Origin: MGBC163016 sp964649145
Lineage (GTDB): Bacteria > Actinomycetota > Coriobacteriia > Coriobacteriales > Eggerthellaceae
Assembly (NCBI GenBank): GCA_964649145.1
Contig: CAZYOQ010000012.1
Coordinates: forward strand, 1 to 34,703
Length of the DNA: 34,703 nucleotides
Direction of reading: 5' to 3'
Shown: piece by piece, positions 1 to 8,399 of the stretch
Position numbering within the stretch: the first letter of the stretch is position 1
Layout of the letters: the number at the start of each line of letters is the position of its first letter
Made by a program: the position numbers and the translations under genes
Notes under the pieces: model-generated
Told to the model about the DNA's origin: nothing
Seen by the model: the letters and a program-made list of their open reading frames with translations, nothing else
Databases searched by the model: none

Positions 1-803
1 AGTGAAGAAATTGACTCGTTAGCAGAAACAGTGACTACGCGAGTTCCGTCTTGAGAATTCCCTTCGATTTGAGTGATTTGGCCTATAAGCAAGCCCTTGG
101 TAAAGCTTCCACCAAGACCACTTGTAAGCACTACATCTCCTACCGCAAGTTCTGCATCTTCGTCAATGTTTTCAAGATGTAAAAGCCCGTTTAGCGAGCC
201 TCGAACTATTCCCTGAGTTCTGTTTGATTGCACAATCGCAGAAACTCCTGATTGAGGGTCGCTAAGTAGACGCACCACTGAAGATGCTTGCGAAGCAGAG
301 ATTACCTGACCTATTACCCCATTTGGTCCCATGACGGTAAGCCCTGTATCAACGCCATCCGATGTGCCTATATCAATGGTGACTGTCTGGTTCCAGGCAT
401 CGAAGGAATGCCCTATTACTCGGCCCGTTACGCTTTCGATGTCGTAGTCTTCCTTTAAGTTCAATAATCCTTGAAGGCGCTCTATTTCAAGTCGGTATTC
501 TTCAGACTGCGTGACAAGTTCAGTTAGCTGCGCGTTCTGCTCACGAAGGGCAGATAAGGTTTCCTCAGAAGCTGTGAGGTCGCCTAGTGCCGTACTTGCG
601 TTATCTATAGCAGCCCCTCCGCTAGTTCCTAGAAACTCAAATGGCGCAACAATGGAATTAACAGCACGCTGAGCCGCATATAAAGGCCCGGCACTTCCGC
701 CCATGGAATAGATGGTCATGAGCAGGATTGATAAGACAATCAGGACGATGAGTATTATCCTTGATTTCTTCTTATCACCGCTGTTTTGGAAGTTAAGTGC
801 CAC
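1..803 (-). CDS. mreC: MreC, rod shape-determining protein (3' end beyond window)
   Basis: Translating the minus strand from 803 gives an uninterrupted frame of about 267 codons that runs off the left edge, so the C-terminus is missing. It starts VALNFQNSGDKKKSR, has one membrane segment (about residues 16-36), a helical, probably coiled-coil stretch rich in Glu/Gln/Leu (about 70-105), then a beta-rich domain with IDIGTSDGV and GPNGVIGQV, the usual MreC plan. MreC is a membrane-anchored scaffold that links MreB filaments to wall synthesis. The GTG start shares its first G with the last base of the mreB TAG stop (TAGTG), which implies translational coupling to mreB. I identified it from domain order and from being next to mreB. 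Confidence 0.9.
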   Translation of the reverse strand, partial: MALNFQNSGDKKKSRIILIVLIVLSILLMTIYSMGGSAGPLYAAQRAVNSIVAPFEFLGTSGGAAIDNASTALGDLTASEETLSALREQNAQLTELVTQSEEYRLEIERLQGLLNLKEDYDIESVTGRVIGHSFDAWNQTVTIDIGTSDGVDTGLTVMGPNGVIGQVISASQASSVVRLLSDPQSGVSAIVQSNRTQGIVRGSLNGLLHLENIDEDAELAVGDVVLTSGLGGSFTKGLLIGQITQIEGNSQDGTRVVTVSANESISS

Positions 804-1858
804 TATCTCGAGCGCATCAGGGTTTGTCTGAGGGCAGTTGGGGTCTCAAGCACCTTTAGGCAACCAGAAACCACGTTGGTAAGAGCCGATTCGCTAACCC
901 AAACAGGTATTTCAAGTTCGTTTGTAAGATAGCGATCAAGGCCAGAAAGCAGGCCGCCGCCTCCGGTTAGCAAGATGCCGTTTTGGATGATGTCGGATGC
1001 TAAGTCGGGGTTAGTAGTCTTGAAGGTTTCCTTGATGTGCAAAACCATTTCCTCAAGTGGCTGCTGAAGTGCAGCGCGAACATCTTCAGACTGTATGGTT
1101 ACCTCTTTTGGTTGTTCGGTATAAACATCCTGGCCAGATATGATCATGTCACGTTCGCGTCCGTCTTCAAATGGAAGGACAGAACCAATCTTGATCTTAA
1201 TAACCTCGGCCGTGCGCTCGCCTATCTTAATACCAAGAAGGTCGCGCAAATGCGTGGCAATTGCATCGTCAAGCCTGTTGCCCGCAAGGCGAAGCGAGGA
1301 AGAAGAAACAATTCCGCCAAGAGATATAACAGCAACCTCTGTTGTGCCACCACCAATGTCGATGACCATGGAACCCGTAGGCTCTGTAACGGGGAGATCG
1401 GCACCCATAGCAGCAGCCATAGGTTCCTCAATTAGGTAGGCCTGACGGGCACCTGCCTGGATGGATGCTTCAAAAACAGCACGCTTTTCAACCGAAGTTG
1501 CGCCGCATGGAATGCAGATAACAATACGAGGCTTAGCCTGCCATGGATACTTTCGCTGGAAAGCCTTGTTTATGAACGCCGAAAGCATAGCTTCGGTTAC
1601 GTCATAATCGGCAATAACGCCGTCTTTCAGGGGGTGTTCGGCCGAAAACGCGTCGGGGGTATGATTGATCATGTTCTTCGCTTCATGACCAACAGCGAGA
1701 ACCCTGTGCGTGCTTTTTTCAATAGCAACAACCGAAGGCTCGTTTATGACGATGCCTTCCCCAGTTATTGCCACAAGCGTATTTGCTGTGCCTAGGTCGA
1801 TGGCCATATCGGGTGACATGGACGAGCCGAACCCAGAGAATCTATCAAAAAACGACAT
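803..1858 (-). CDS. mreB: MreB, actin-like rod shape protein
   Basis: A complete 351-aa actin-fold ATPase, the usual MreB length. The phosphate-1 motif DLGTANTL lies near residues 21-28, the phosphate-2 motif DIGGGTTEVAVIS near 167-179 and the adenosine motif LTGGGGLLSG near 300. MreB forms membrane-bound filaments that direct lateral wall synthesis. A GGAG Shine-Dalgarno lies about 10 nt before the ATG. mreC follows with a 1-nt stop/start overlap, so this is an mreBC operon. Its presence is informative: most actinobacteria lack mreB, while coriobacteria keep it. The first 14 bp of the gene fall inside the 55-bp duplication next to the first N run, but the coding sequence itself is intact. 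Confidence 0.95.
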   Translation of the reverse strand: MSFFDRFSGFGSSMSPDMAIDLGTANTLVAITGEGIVINEPSVVAIEKSTHRVLAVGHEAKNMINHTPDAFSAEHPLKDGVIADYDVTEAMLSAFINKAFQRKYPWQAKPRIVICIPCGATSVEKRAVFEASIQAGARQAYLIEEPMAAAMGADLPVTEPTGSMVIDIGGGTTEVAVISLGGIVSSSSLRLAGNRLDDAIATHLRDLLGIKIGERTAEVIKIKIGSVLPFEDGRERDMIISGQDVYTEQPKEVTIQSEDVRAALQQPLEEMVLHIKETFKTTNPDLASDIIQNGILLTGGGGLLSGLDRYLTNELEIPVWVSESALTNVVSGCLKVLETPTALRQTLMRSR

Positions 1859-2054
1859 TGTTATTGTTCTCCGTTTAGTTTGTGCGTTAACAGTCGTGCN
1901 NNNNNNNNNNNNNNNNNNNNNNNNNNNNNNNNNNNNNNNNNNNNNNNNNNNNNNNNNNNNNNNNNNNNNNNNNNNNNNNNNNNNNNNNNNNNNNNNNNNT
2001 CAAAAAACGACATTGTTATTGTTCTCCGTTTAGTTTGTGCGTTAACAGTCGTGC
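1845..2054. repeat. 55-bp duplication around a 100-N scaffold gap (assembly artefact)
   Basis: Bases 1845-1899 and 2000-2054 are identical over exactly 55 bp, and positions 1900-1999 are all N. A perfect repeat of fixed length abutting both sides of a round 100-N spacer is what a scaffolder leaves when two contigs share an unmerged k-mer overlap. The second gap in this window has the same 55/100 geometry. The real chromosome probably has one copy and no gap, which makes the leuA-mreB interval about 246 bp instead of 401. Confidence 0.92.
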
Positions 2055-2059
2055 TGGAA

Positions 2060-2089
2060 ATTGTAGCACAAGCACTATAAACACGTCAG
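2060..2089 (-). promoter_or_regulatory. Probable mreBC promoter
   Basis: On the minus strand CTGACG (2084-2089) is followed after 18 nt by TACAAT (2060-2065). The -10 hexamer is preceded by TGC, an extended -10 motif. It sits upstream of mreB once the duplicated assembly segment is collapsed. Both boxes are near sigma-70 consensus, but no start site is known. Confidence 0.45.
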
Positions 2090-2140
2090 AAACGCAAGGT
2101 AGAAGCTTCTTTGCAATGTAGCTAAGGGCGCGGGGCAGGC

Positions 2141-2200
2141 GGTGGCAGTACGAACGGTGGCGGTACAAACGGTGGCAGGACGATGGCAGGACGGGCGGTG
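2141..2200. repeat. Short imperfect 15-bp tandem repeat
   Basis: The unit GGTGGCAGTACGAAC occurs at 2141, again with two changes at 2156, and then as shortened versions to about 2200. The stretch lies in the leuA-mreB interval, just beyond the leuA terminator. The plus-strand frame that would read it as a Gly-rich peptide has an in-frame TAA at 2123-2125 and no start, so I treat it as non-coding. The remaining DNA between 1859 and 2259 holds the artefactual gap, the mreB promoter and the leuA terminator. Confidence 0.6.
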
Positions 2201-2232
2201 GAAATATAAAGACCAGCGCATGCGCGCGCTGG
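2200..2232 (-). terminator. Rho-independent terminator after leuA
   Basis: On the minus strand CCAGCGC and GCGCTGG form a 7-bp stem (arms 2226-2232 and 2213-2219) with a 6-nt loop, followed by TCTTTATATTT. It begins 28 nt after the leuA stop and would end the serC-serA-leuA transcript. Confidence 0.7.
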
Positions 2233-2259
2233 CCTAAATGAACTTGATTGTAACGAGGC

Positions 2260-3783
2260 CTATTTCTTAGAGTTAGAAAGCATCCTGTTAAGCGCATTCA
2301 AATAAGCCTTCGCAGAAGAGACGATGATATCGCCGTCGGCACCACGTCCTATATACATCTCGCCGTTTTCTGCCTTGATGCGAACTGTTACCTCGCCAAG
2401 GGCATCAATTCCGCGTGTAACAGAGGTAACGGCGTATTCGGTAAGATCGGTGTTTGCTCCTACCACCTTGTCTATGGCCTTGTATGCTGCATCCACAGGA
2501 CCTGTGCCATAGTCGCATACGGTAACGGCTTCGCCTTCTGGGTTTACAAGAGTTAGAGTTGCTGTAGGCTTTAGCGGGAAGCCGCAGCTAATTTGCAGGC
2601 TTTCAAGCTTGTATAGTGCGTCTTCTTCGCGGTCGCGCTGGTTTACGAGGCTTTCAAGATCTTCGTCGTAGACCTCTTTCTTTCTATCGGCCAAGTTGAG
2701 GAAGGCTTCATAGAGTTCATCTAGCTTTTCGCCTTCAAACTCATAGCCAAGCTCTTCTAGGCGATGCTTCAAAGCAGCGTGACCGCTTCTAGCAGTAAGC
2801 ACGATTTGGCTTTGACCAGCACCGACATCGGCTGGGTCGATGATCTCGTAGGTGTCGCGCTTCTTCAAGACGCCGTCTTGGTGGATGCCTGATGAATGCG
2901 CAAAGGCGTTCGCCCCAACAATAGCCTTGTTAGGCTGAACCTGGATGCCTGTAATAGAGCTAACAAGGCGCGATGCCTTAATGAACTCTTTGGTGTTTAC
3001 GTCGGTGTGCGCGTCTAGCTCTTCGCCATGCATGCGAATTGCCATGACAACTTCTTCCATGGAAGTGTTGCCTGCACGCTCGCCCAAGCCGTTGATGGTG
3101 CATTCAATTTGTGTTGCGCCGTTCTTCACGCCCGCTAGGGCTAAAGCGGTTGCCATGCCAAGGTCGTTATGGCAGTGAACTGCAATTGTGACGTTTTCGA
3201 TGCCTTTGACGTTGTCACACAGATACTTGATGCGAGAGCCGAATTCCTCGGGCAGCGAATAGCCTGTGGTATCGGGGATGTTTACGACTGTTGCCCCAGC
3301 ATTTACAACTTCTTGGATGATGCGTACAAGGAAGTCGTAGTCTGAACGCCCTGCATCTTCTGCATAGAACTGGACATCGTCTACATATGTTTTAGCAAGC
3401 TTGACAGCTTTCACTGCGCGCTCGACCGCTGTTTCTTCGTCGATGCGAAGCTTGTCGTATATGTGGCTTTTGGAAACACCAATGCCAGTATGAATGCGAG
3501 GGCGCTTTGCAAGACTTAAAGCATCTGCAGCACATACGATGTCTTTGTCAACTGCGCGAGTAAGAGCGCAAACAACAGCATTATCACCAGCAAGCTCAGA
3601 GATTTTACGCACGCTTTCGAAATCGCCTGGGGAAGAAATTGGAAAGCCCGCCTCGATAACATCAACGTTCATTCTAAGAAGCTCTCTTGCGATAACAAGC
3701 TTCTCGTCGGTGTTCATGGAAGCGCCAGGAGACTGTTCCCCATCGCGAAGAGTTGTGTCGAAAATATTTATCTTGCGAGTCAT
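2260..3783 (-). CDS. leuA: 2-isopropylmalate synthase
   Basis: Condenses acetyl-CoA with 2-oxoisovalerate, the committed step of leucine synthesis. At 507 aa it matches the long bacterial LeuA type. The catalytic start DTTLRDGEQSPG is at residues 9-20, the metal-binding HCHNDLG near 203-209, and NGLGERAGN near 231. The C-terminal part is the allosteric domain where leucine feedback acts. I chose the ATG at 3783 because AGAAAGG lies 7 nt before it; the longer frame to 3822 adds 13 residues without a ribosome site. It lies 70 bp after serA and seems to be the last gene of serC-serA-leuA. No leuB, leuC or leuD is in the window. Confidence 0.95.
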   Translation of the reverse strand: MTRKINIFDTTLRDGEQSPGASMNTDEKLVIARELLRMNVDVIEAGFPISSPGDFESVRKISELAGDNAVVCALTRAVDKDIVCAADALSLAKRPRIHTGIGVSKSHIYDKLRIDEETAVERAVKAVKLAKTYVDDVQFYAEDAGRSDYDFLVRIIQEVVNAGATVVNIPDTTGYSLPEEFGSRIKYLCDNVKGIENVTIAVHCHNDLGMATALALAGVKNGATQIECTINGLGERAGNTSMEEVVMAIRMHGEELDAHTDVNTKEFIKASRLVSSITGIQVQPNKAIVGANAFAHSSGIHQDGVLKKRDTYEIIDPADVGAGQSQIVLTARSGHAALKHRLEELGYEFEGEKLDELYEAFLNLADRKKEVYDEDLESLVNQRDREEDALYKLESLQISCGFPLKPTATLTLVNPEGEAVTVCDYGTGPVDAAYKAIDKVVGANTDLTEYAVTSVTRGIDALGEVTVRIKAENGEMYIGRGADGDIIVSSAKAYLNALNRMLSNSKK

Positions 3784-3853
3784 ATAAAAGCCTTTCTTAT
3801 TGGTGTCGCTGGCTGTTAGCAAATTAAGCGGTAGTTTATCTTAAAGGTAAGCG

Positions 3854-5431
3854 TTAAATTTTAAGCTTCCAAACGTTTTTAACTTCGATCTTATCCTTCA
3901 TAGCCTCTATGGCGCTATCGGGAAGTTCGCCTTCAACGTTCATATAAACAAGGGCACACTTCTCTTTAGGCTTTGTGCCAATTTGCATGGTTGTAATGTT
4001 AACACCGGCGTCGCCAAGCGCAGTTCCTATAACGCCTATGCGGCCAGGACCATCTACGTATTCAAATACAATGGAATTCCTTGCTGGGGCGATATCGATA
4101 TCGTAGTCGAGGAAGTTGATGATTCTTGCCGCCCTGTCTAGGCCATAAAGTGTGCATGCCATAGTTAAGTCGTCCACCTTAATGCGAAGGGCACTTTCGA
4201 AACTTCCTGCATCGGGGTTAGACCCTGTTGTAACAGAAATGCCATGGCGTTCTGCGCGCGCAAGTGTATCTGTTATGGAAACCATTCCCGCATTCTTGTA
4301 GGAAACGATACCGTCAATGACTCCCGCCACTATAGAATCAGGGTCGAAATCAGAGATTGAACCTTCAAGCATCACGTCAACCTTCTTTGGAATACGACCC
4401 AAAACATTAACCAGCATAGACCCCATCATCTTGGCGCAGCGAGCATATGGACGAACATCGTTTATAACTTCTGGCGGGAAAATAGTGGGGTTGATGGCCG
4501 TTGGAACAAGTGAGCCTTCAAGGCCTTGCCAAACATATTCAGCAATTTGTTGACCTGCGCGAACCTGAGCGTCGCGAGTAACTGCACTAATATGCGGGGT
4601 AAGAATGACGTTATCAAATTGGTGAAGGGGCGAATTTGTGCAAGGCTCTTCCTCAAAGACATCAATTGCCACAGCCCCTATCTTTCCAGCAGCGACAAAA
4701 TCGGCCAGAGAGTCAAGGTCGTAAATGCCGCCACGTGCCGAATTGATAAGGATTACACCCTTCTTCATCTTGTCGAACTCTTTAGCACCAAACATTCCAA
4801 CGGTATCAAGAGTGCGAGGAAGGTGAACAGAAATTACGTCGGCAACAGATATGACATCGTCAATATTGTCATAGATTTTCGCACCAAGTTTAGCGGCTCG
4901 GTCCTCAGAGCAATACGGGTCGTATGCAATGACTTCCATACCAAGACCTCGAGCACGTTCTGCAACAGCTGAACCCACTCTCCCAAGCCCGAAAATCGCT
5001 AAGGTCTTGCCATAAAGCTCGGTGCCCATAAAGCAATGACGTTCCCACCCGCCTGCATGCACAAGCGCATTGGCCTGCGGAATATGACGAGCGCAAGAAA
5101 GCATTAGGGCGATGGTATGTTCTGCCGCAGAGATGATATTCGACGTTGGCGCGTTACATACAACAATATCGTTGTCAAATGCGGCTTGAAGGTCGATGTT
5201 GTCGACAGTAACACCTGCTCTACCGATGATTTTTAAGTTGTCGGCTGCCTCGATTAGGGCTTTGTCAACCTTGGTTGCAGAACGTACGATTAGCCCATCA
5301 TAAGGAGCAATGGTTTGGCGCAGCTCTTCAGGAGATAGCTTTAGCTTGACATCAACCTCATAACCGCGACCTTGCAGCGAATCAATTGCCTCTTGCGCTA
5401 CTTTCTCGGTGATCAAGATTTTCTTTGCCAT
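3854..5431 (-). CDS. serA: D-3-phosphoglycerate dehydrogenase (long form with ACT domain)
   Basis: Oxidises 3-phosphoglycerate to 3-phosphohydroxypyruvate using NAD, the first step of serine synthesis. The 525-aa length equals the long class seen in actinobacteria, with an extra intervening domain before the ACT domain. The Rossmann motif GLGRVG is at 148-153, NSARGG (substrate Arg) near 230 and the catalytic-His region LTPHISA near 280. The C-terminal ACT domain (about 450-525, FEYVDGPGRIGVIG) is the usual serine-sensing site. A GGGGGAG ribosome site precedes the ATG. It lies 70 bp after serC, so the two serine enzymes are probably cotranscribed. Confidence 0.95.
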   Translation of the reverse strand: MAKKILITEKVAQEAIDSLQGRGYEVDVKLKLSPEELRQTIAPYDGLIVRSATKVDKALIEAADNLKIIGRAGVTVDNIDLQAAFDNDIVVCNAPTSNIISAAEHTIALMLSCARHIPQANALVHAGGWERHCFMGTELYGKTLAIFGLGRVGSAVAERARGLGMEVIAYDPYCSEDRAAKLGAKIYDNIDDVISVADVISVHLPRTLDTVGMFGAKEFDKMKKGVILINSARGGIYDLDSLADFVAAGKIGAVAIDVFEEEPCTNSPLHQFDNVILTPHISAVTRDAQVRAGQQIAEYVWQGLEGSLVPTAINPTIFPPEVINDVRPYARCAKMMGSMLVNVLGRIPKKVDVMLEGSISDFDPDSIVAGVIDGIVSYKNAGMVSITDTLARAERHGISVTTGSNPDAGSFESALRIKVDDLTMACTLYGLDRAARIINFLDYDIDIAPARNSIVFEYVDGPGRIGVIGTALGDAGVNITTMQIGTKPKEKCALVYMNVEGELPDSAIEAMKDKIEVKNVWKLKI

Positions 5432-5501
5432 GTCTCCCCCTCTTCAGATCGCGTTCATGACAAGCTATTCACCTGTTTTGGCAAAAGCCCTTCTTGATAT
5501 A

Positions 5502-6584
5502 TTATCCGTGACTTTTCTCGAATTCGGACATGAAATCAACAAGAGCCTGTACGCCTTCTTTTGGCATAGCGTTATAAATGCTTGCGCGCATACCGCCAAC
5601 GCTTCGGTGTCCTTTGATTGACTCGATATTGTGGTCTTTAGCCTCAGAGACGAAAAGAGCATCGAGTTCGTCTGAACCGGTCACGAATGGTACGTTCATG
5701 ATAGAGCGGCAAGAAGGATTCGCTGTGGCCTTGAAAAGCTTGGACTGGTCGAGGTAGTCGTAGAGAATCGCAGCCTTTTCTACATTGATTTTCTTCATGG
5801 CCTCCAAGCCACCAAGGTTTTTGATCCACTTAAACACAAGCCCGCAAATGTAAATTCCCCAGCATGGAGGCGTGTTGGAAAGGGAGTTTGCCTTAGCTTG
5901 AGTGGTGTATCGCATGATGGTAGGCGTTTGCGGGTTAACATCTTCGCGAACGAGGTCGTCGCGAACAATGACAATGGTCACCCCTGCAGGACCCACATTT
6001 TTCTGAACGCCACCGTATACGATGCCGTAATCTGAAACATTTAGAGGCTGTGAGAGAAACATCGAAGAAACATCGCTTACAAGCGGGACATTTCCTGTAT
6101 TTGGAAGCTTGGGATAAGTGGTGCCATAGATGGTCTCGTTTTGGCAGATGTAAACGTAGTCAGCATCTTCGCGGAATTCAAGAGCATCAACGTCTGGCAC
6201 ATAGCTGAAGTTCTTGTCTTCAGAGGAAGCAACGCAATTAGCATCGCCATAAAGGCAAGCTTCCTTGTATGCCTTTTTCGACCAAGACCCAGAAACGATG
6301 TAGTCGGCCTTGCCATTTACCATCAAGTTCATTGGGATGGCTGCAAACTGCTGGGTTGCGCCCCCTTGTAGGAAAAGCACGTGGTAGTTTTCAGGAATCT
6401 GCATAAGGTCGCGGATATCGGCCTCGGCTGTTTGGATGATCTCGTTGAAAGCCGCAGACCTGTGAGACATTTCCATGACAGACATACCTGTGCCCTTGTA
6501 GTCGAGCATCTCTGATGCTGCTTCCTTCAAAACCTCTTCGGGCAAAACAGCAGGTCCTGCAGAAAAGTTATAAACGCGTGTCAT
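5502..6584 (-). CDS. serC: Phosphoserine aminotransferase
   Basis: A PLP enzyme that converts 3-phosphohydroxypyruvate plus glutamate to phosphoserine. It is 360 aa, the standard length. It starts TRVYNFSAGPAVLPEEVL, shows LFLQGGATQQF (phosphate and PLP contacts) near residues 70-80 and the Schiff-base lysine in GGVQKNVGPAG near 195. Strong ribosome site AAAGGAG, 9 nt before the ATG. It is the first gene of serC-serA-leuA. No serB (phosphoserine phosphatase) is in the window. Confidence 0.95.
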   Translation of the reverse strand: MTRVYNFSAGPAVLPEEVLKEAASEMLDYKGTGMSVMEMSHRSAAFNEIIQTAEADIRDLMQIPENYHVLFLQGGATQQFAAIPMNLMVNGKADYIVSGSWSKKAYKEACLYGDANCVASSEDKNFSYVPDVDALEFREDADYVYICQNETIYGTTYPKLPNTGNVPLVSDVSSMFLSQPLNVSDYGIVYGGVQKNVGPAGVTIVIVRDDLVREDVNPQTPTIMRYTTQAKANSLSNTPPCWGIYICGLVFKWIKNLGGLEAMKKINVEKAAILYDYLDQSKLFKATANPSCRSIMNVPFVTGSDELDALFVSEAKDHNIESIKGHRSVGGMRASIYNAMPKEGVQALVDFMSEFEKSHG

Positions 6585-6621
6585 AATTTAAAACTCCTTT
6601 GTAGCTAATTAACAGCGCACT

Positions 6622-6627
6622 ATTGTA
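6622..6627 (-). promoter_or_regulatory. Possible -10 box for serC-serA-leuA
   Basis: TACAAT on the minus strand lies 38 nt before the serC start, in the 190-bp gap after pntB. I see no good -35 hexamer at 16-18 nt, so this is tentative. The gap otherwise has only a weak 5-bp hairpin (AAGCT/AGCTT) and no convincing pntB terminator. Confidence 0.25.
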
Positions 6628-6774
6628 ATCCTAGATTATCCAAGCCAGAGGCCAGTGCAGAAATTAGCCTGTAAATGGCAAGATTTTAAGCTGCAAGCAA
6701 AGTCACGGCCTTATGAAGTTAAGCTACTGGCAGCTTATTCAGCTTGTAAGCGTATGTGGACGCATCACAAAGCC

Positions 6775-8399
6775 CTACAAAGCTGCAATGATAGCCTCAA
6801 CCGATTGCTTTGCATCCCCTAGCATCATGTCGGTATTGTCGTTGAAGAAAAGCGGGTTTTGCACACCTGAATAACCAGCGTTTCCCATAGAACGCTTAGA
6901 GACGATAACTTTATTGGCCTCCCAGACACGAAGCACAGGCATTCCTGCAATCGGGGAATCTGGCTCGGTTTCAGCCGATGGATTGACGGTATCGTTTGCG
7001 CCTATTACAAGCACCACATCAACATCGCCAAAGTCATCGTTAATCTCGTCCATCTCATAGACGTTGTCATAAGGAACCTTGGCTTCGGCCAAAAGAACGT
7101 TCATATGCCCCGGCATACGCCCTGCCACAGGGTGTATGGCAAATTTCACATCGATGCCGCGAGCAAGCAATTTCTTGGTAAGGTCGGCCACTGGAAACTG
7201 AGCCTGAGCAACAGCCATCCCGTATCCTGGAGTGATAACCACGCTTTTCGCGTCTTCCAAGATACTTGCTACTTCTTGAGGACTAATTTCGGTGTGTTCG
7301 CCGTAGTCTTTTTGTGCAGTAGATGAAGACGCTATTGCATCTCCCCCGAAACCTCCCAGAATGACGCTTATGAAGGAACGGTTCATGCCTTGGCACATGA
7401 TGTAGGAAAGAAAGGCACCAGAAGACCCAACCAAAGCGCCCGTGATAATTAACAAATCGTTTTCAAGTGTAAAGCCCGCCATTGCAGCAGCCCAACCAGA
7501 ATATGAATTCAGCATGGATACAACTACTGGCATGTCTCCGCCGCCAATGGCAAGCACAAGGTGAGCCCCCAAAATTAAAGAAATTACAGTAAGGATACAA
7601 AGCGGAACAAGCCCTGCTTCCACCCCTCTGGTATTGATTAGCCAAGCTATCAAGCACAAAGAAGCGATAACAATTACCAAATTGATGTAGTTTCTGCCAG
7701 GTAGTGTTAGAGGCTTGCCCGAGATTTTCGCAGAAAGCTTTAAGTAAGCAACAATTGAACCTGTTAGCGTGACTGCGCCAATGAAAACAGCCAAACCTAC
7801 TTCGCCAAGGTGGAATGCATTTTCAGCAGTTTGCGCGCCAGGAGTTGTAATGAAAGAGTTGAAGCCCACAAGCACAGCCGCCGCGCCTANNNNNNNNNNN
7901 NNNNNNNNNNNNNNNNNNNNNNNNNNNNNNNNNNNNNNNNNNNNNNNNNNNNNNNNNNNNNNNNNNNNNNNNNNNNNNNNNNNNNNNNNGCGCCAGGAGT
8001 TGTAATGAAAGAGTTGAAGCCCACAAGCACAGCCGCCGCGCCTACAAAAGAGTGTAGCATCGCGACTAGCTCTGGCATCTGGGTCATCTGAACCGACTTC
8101 GCCTTCCAAACGCCAAAAGACCCGCCAATTAGCAGGGCGACAATCATAAATCCTAGGGCGACGAGTGGACCTTGCTGGCTATAGACAAGCGCAATGATGA
8201 TAGTGGCAATAAGGGCAACTATCATGCCAACAATGCCGAATGTGTTTCCTGCAACCGCTGACTTCTGCTTTGCAAGGCCTGCTAGCGCGAGTATGAACAA
8301 TAAGGCGGCACCAATGTATGCAAGCGCTTGAAAGCTTGTAATAAATTCCAAAAAAACTGCCATTGCCTCGTTTTCGGCAAATAAAGACTCTAAGATCAT
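6775..8399 (-). CDS. pntB: NAD(P) transhydrogenase subunit beta (split only by an assembly gap)
   Basis: PntB carries the NADP(H)-binding domain III and most of the membrane domain of the proton-translocating transhydrogenase. As printed it is broken by a 100-N run with 55 duplicated bases, a 155-nt shift of frame. Joining 8399-7990 to 7834-6775 gives 1470 nt, exactly 490 codons, and the protein reads through smoothly (...VLVGFNSFITTPG then AQTAENAF...). The resulting 489 aa resembles known PntB. Domain III shows TPGYGMAVAQAQ, HPVAGRMPGHMN, VIGANDTVNP and KRSMGNAGYSG. The ATG overlaps the pntA stop by 1 nt (TAATG). Not a pseudogene. Confidence 0.95.
7835..8044. repeat. 55-bp duplication around a 100-N scaffold gap inside pntB (assembly artefact)
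   Basis: Bases 7835-7889 and 7990-8044 are identical over exactly 55 bp, and 7890-7989 are all N. Both copies encode the same PntB peptide in different frames relative to the flanks. Deleting one copy plus the Ns restores one uninterrupted pntB frame. That is strong evidence the true gap length is zero and the duplication is an assembler overlap. Confidence 0.97.

Noticed and set aside
3784..3822. Extended LeuA N-terminus from the upstream ATG at 3822
   Set aside because: No ribosome site, while the ATG at 3783 has AGAAAGG at proper distance and matches the family start.
6775..8399. pntB as a pseudogene or two separate frames
   Set aside because: The break is entirely explained by the 55-bp duplicate plus 100 Ns; collapsing them restores an exact 490-codon frame.
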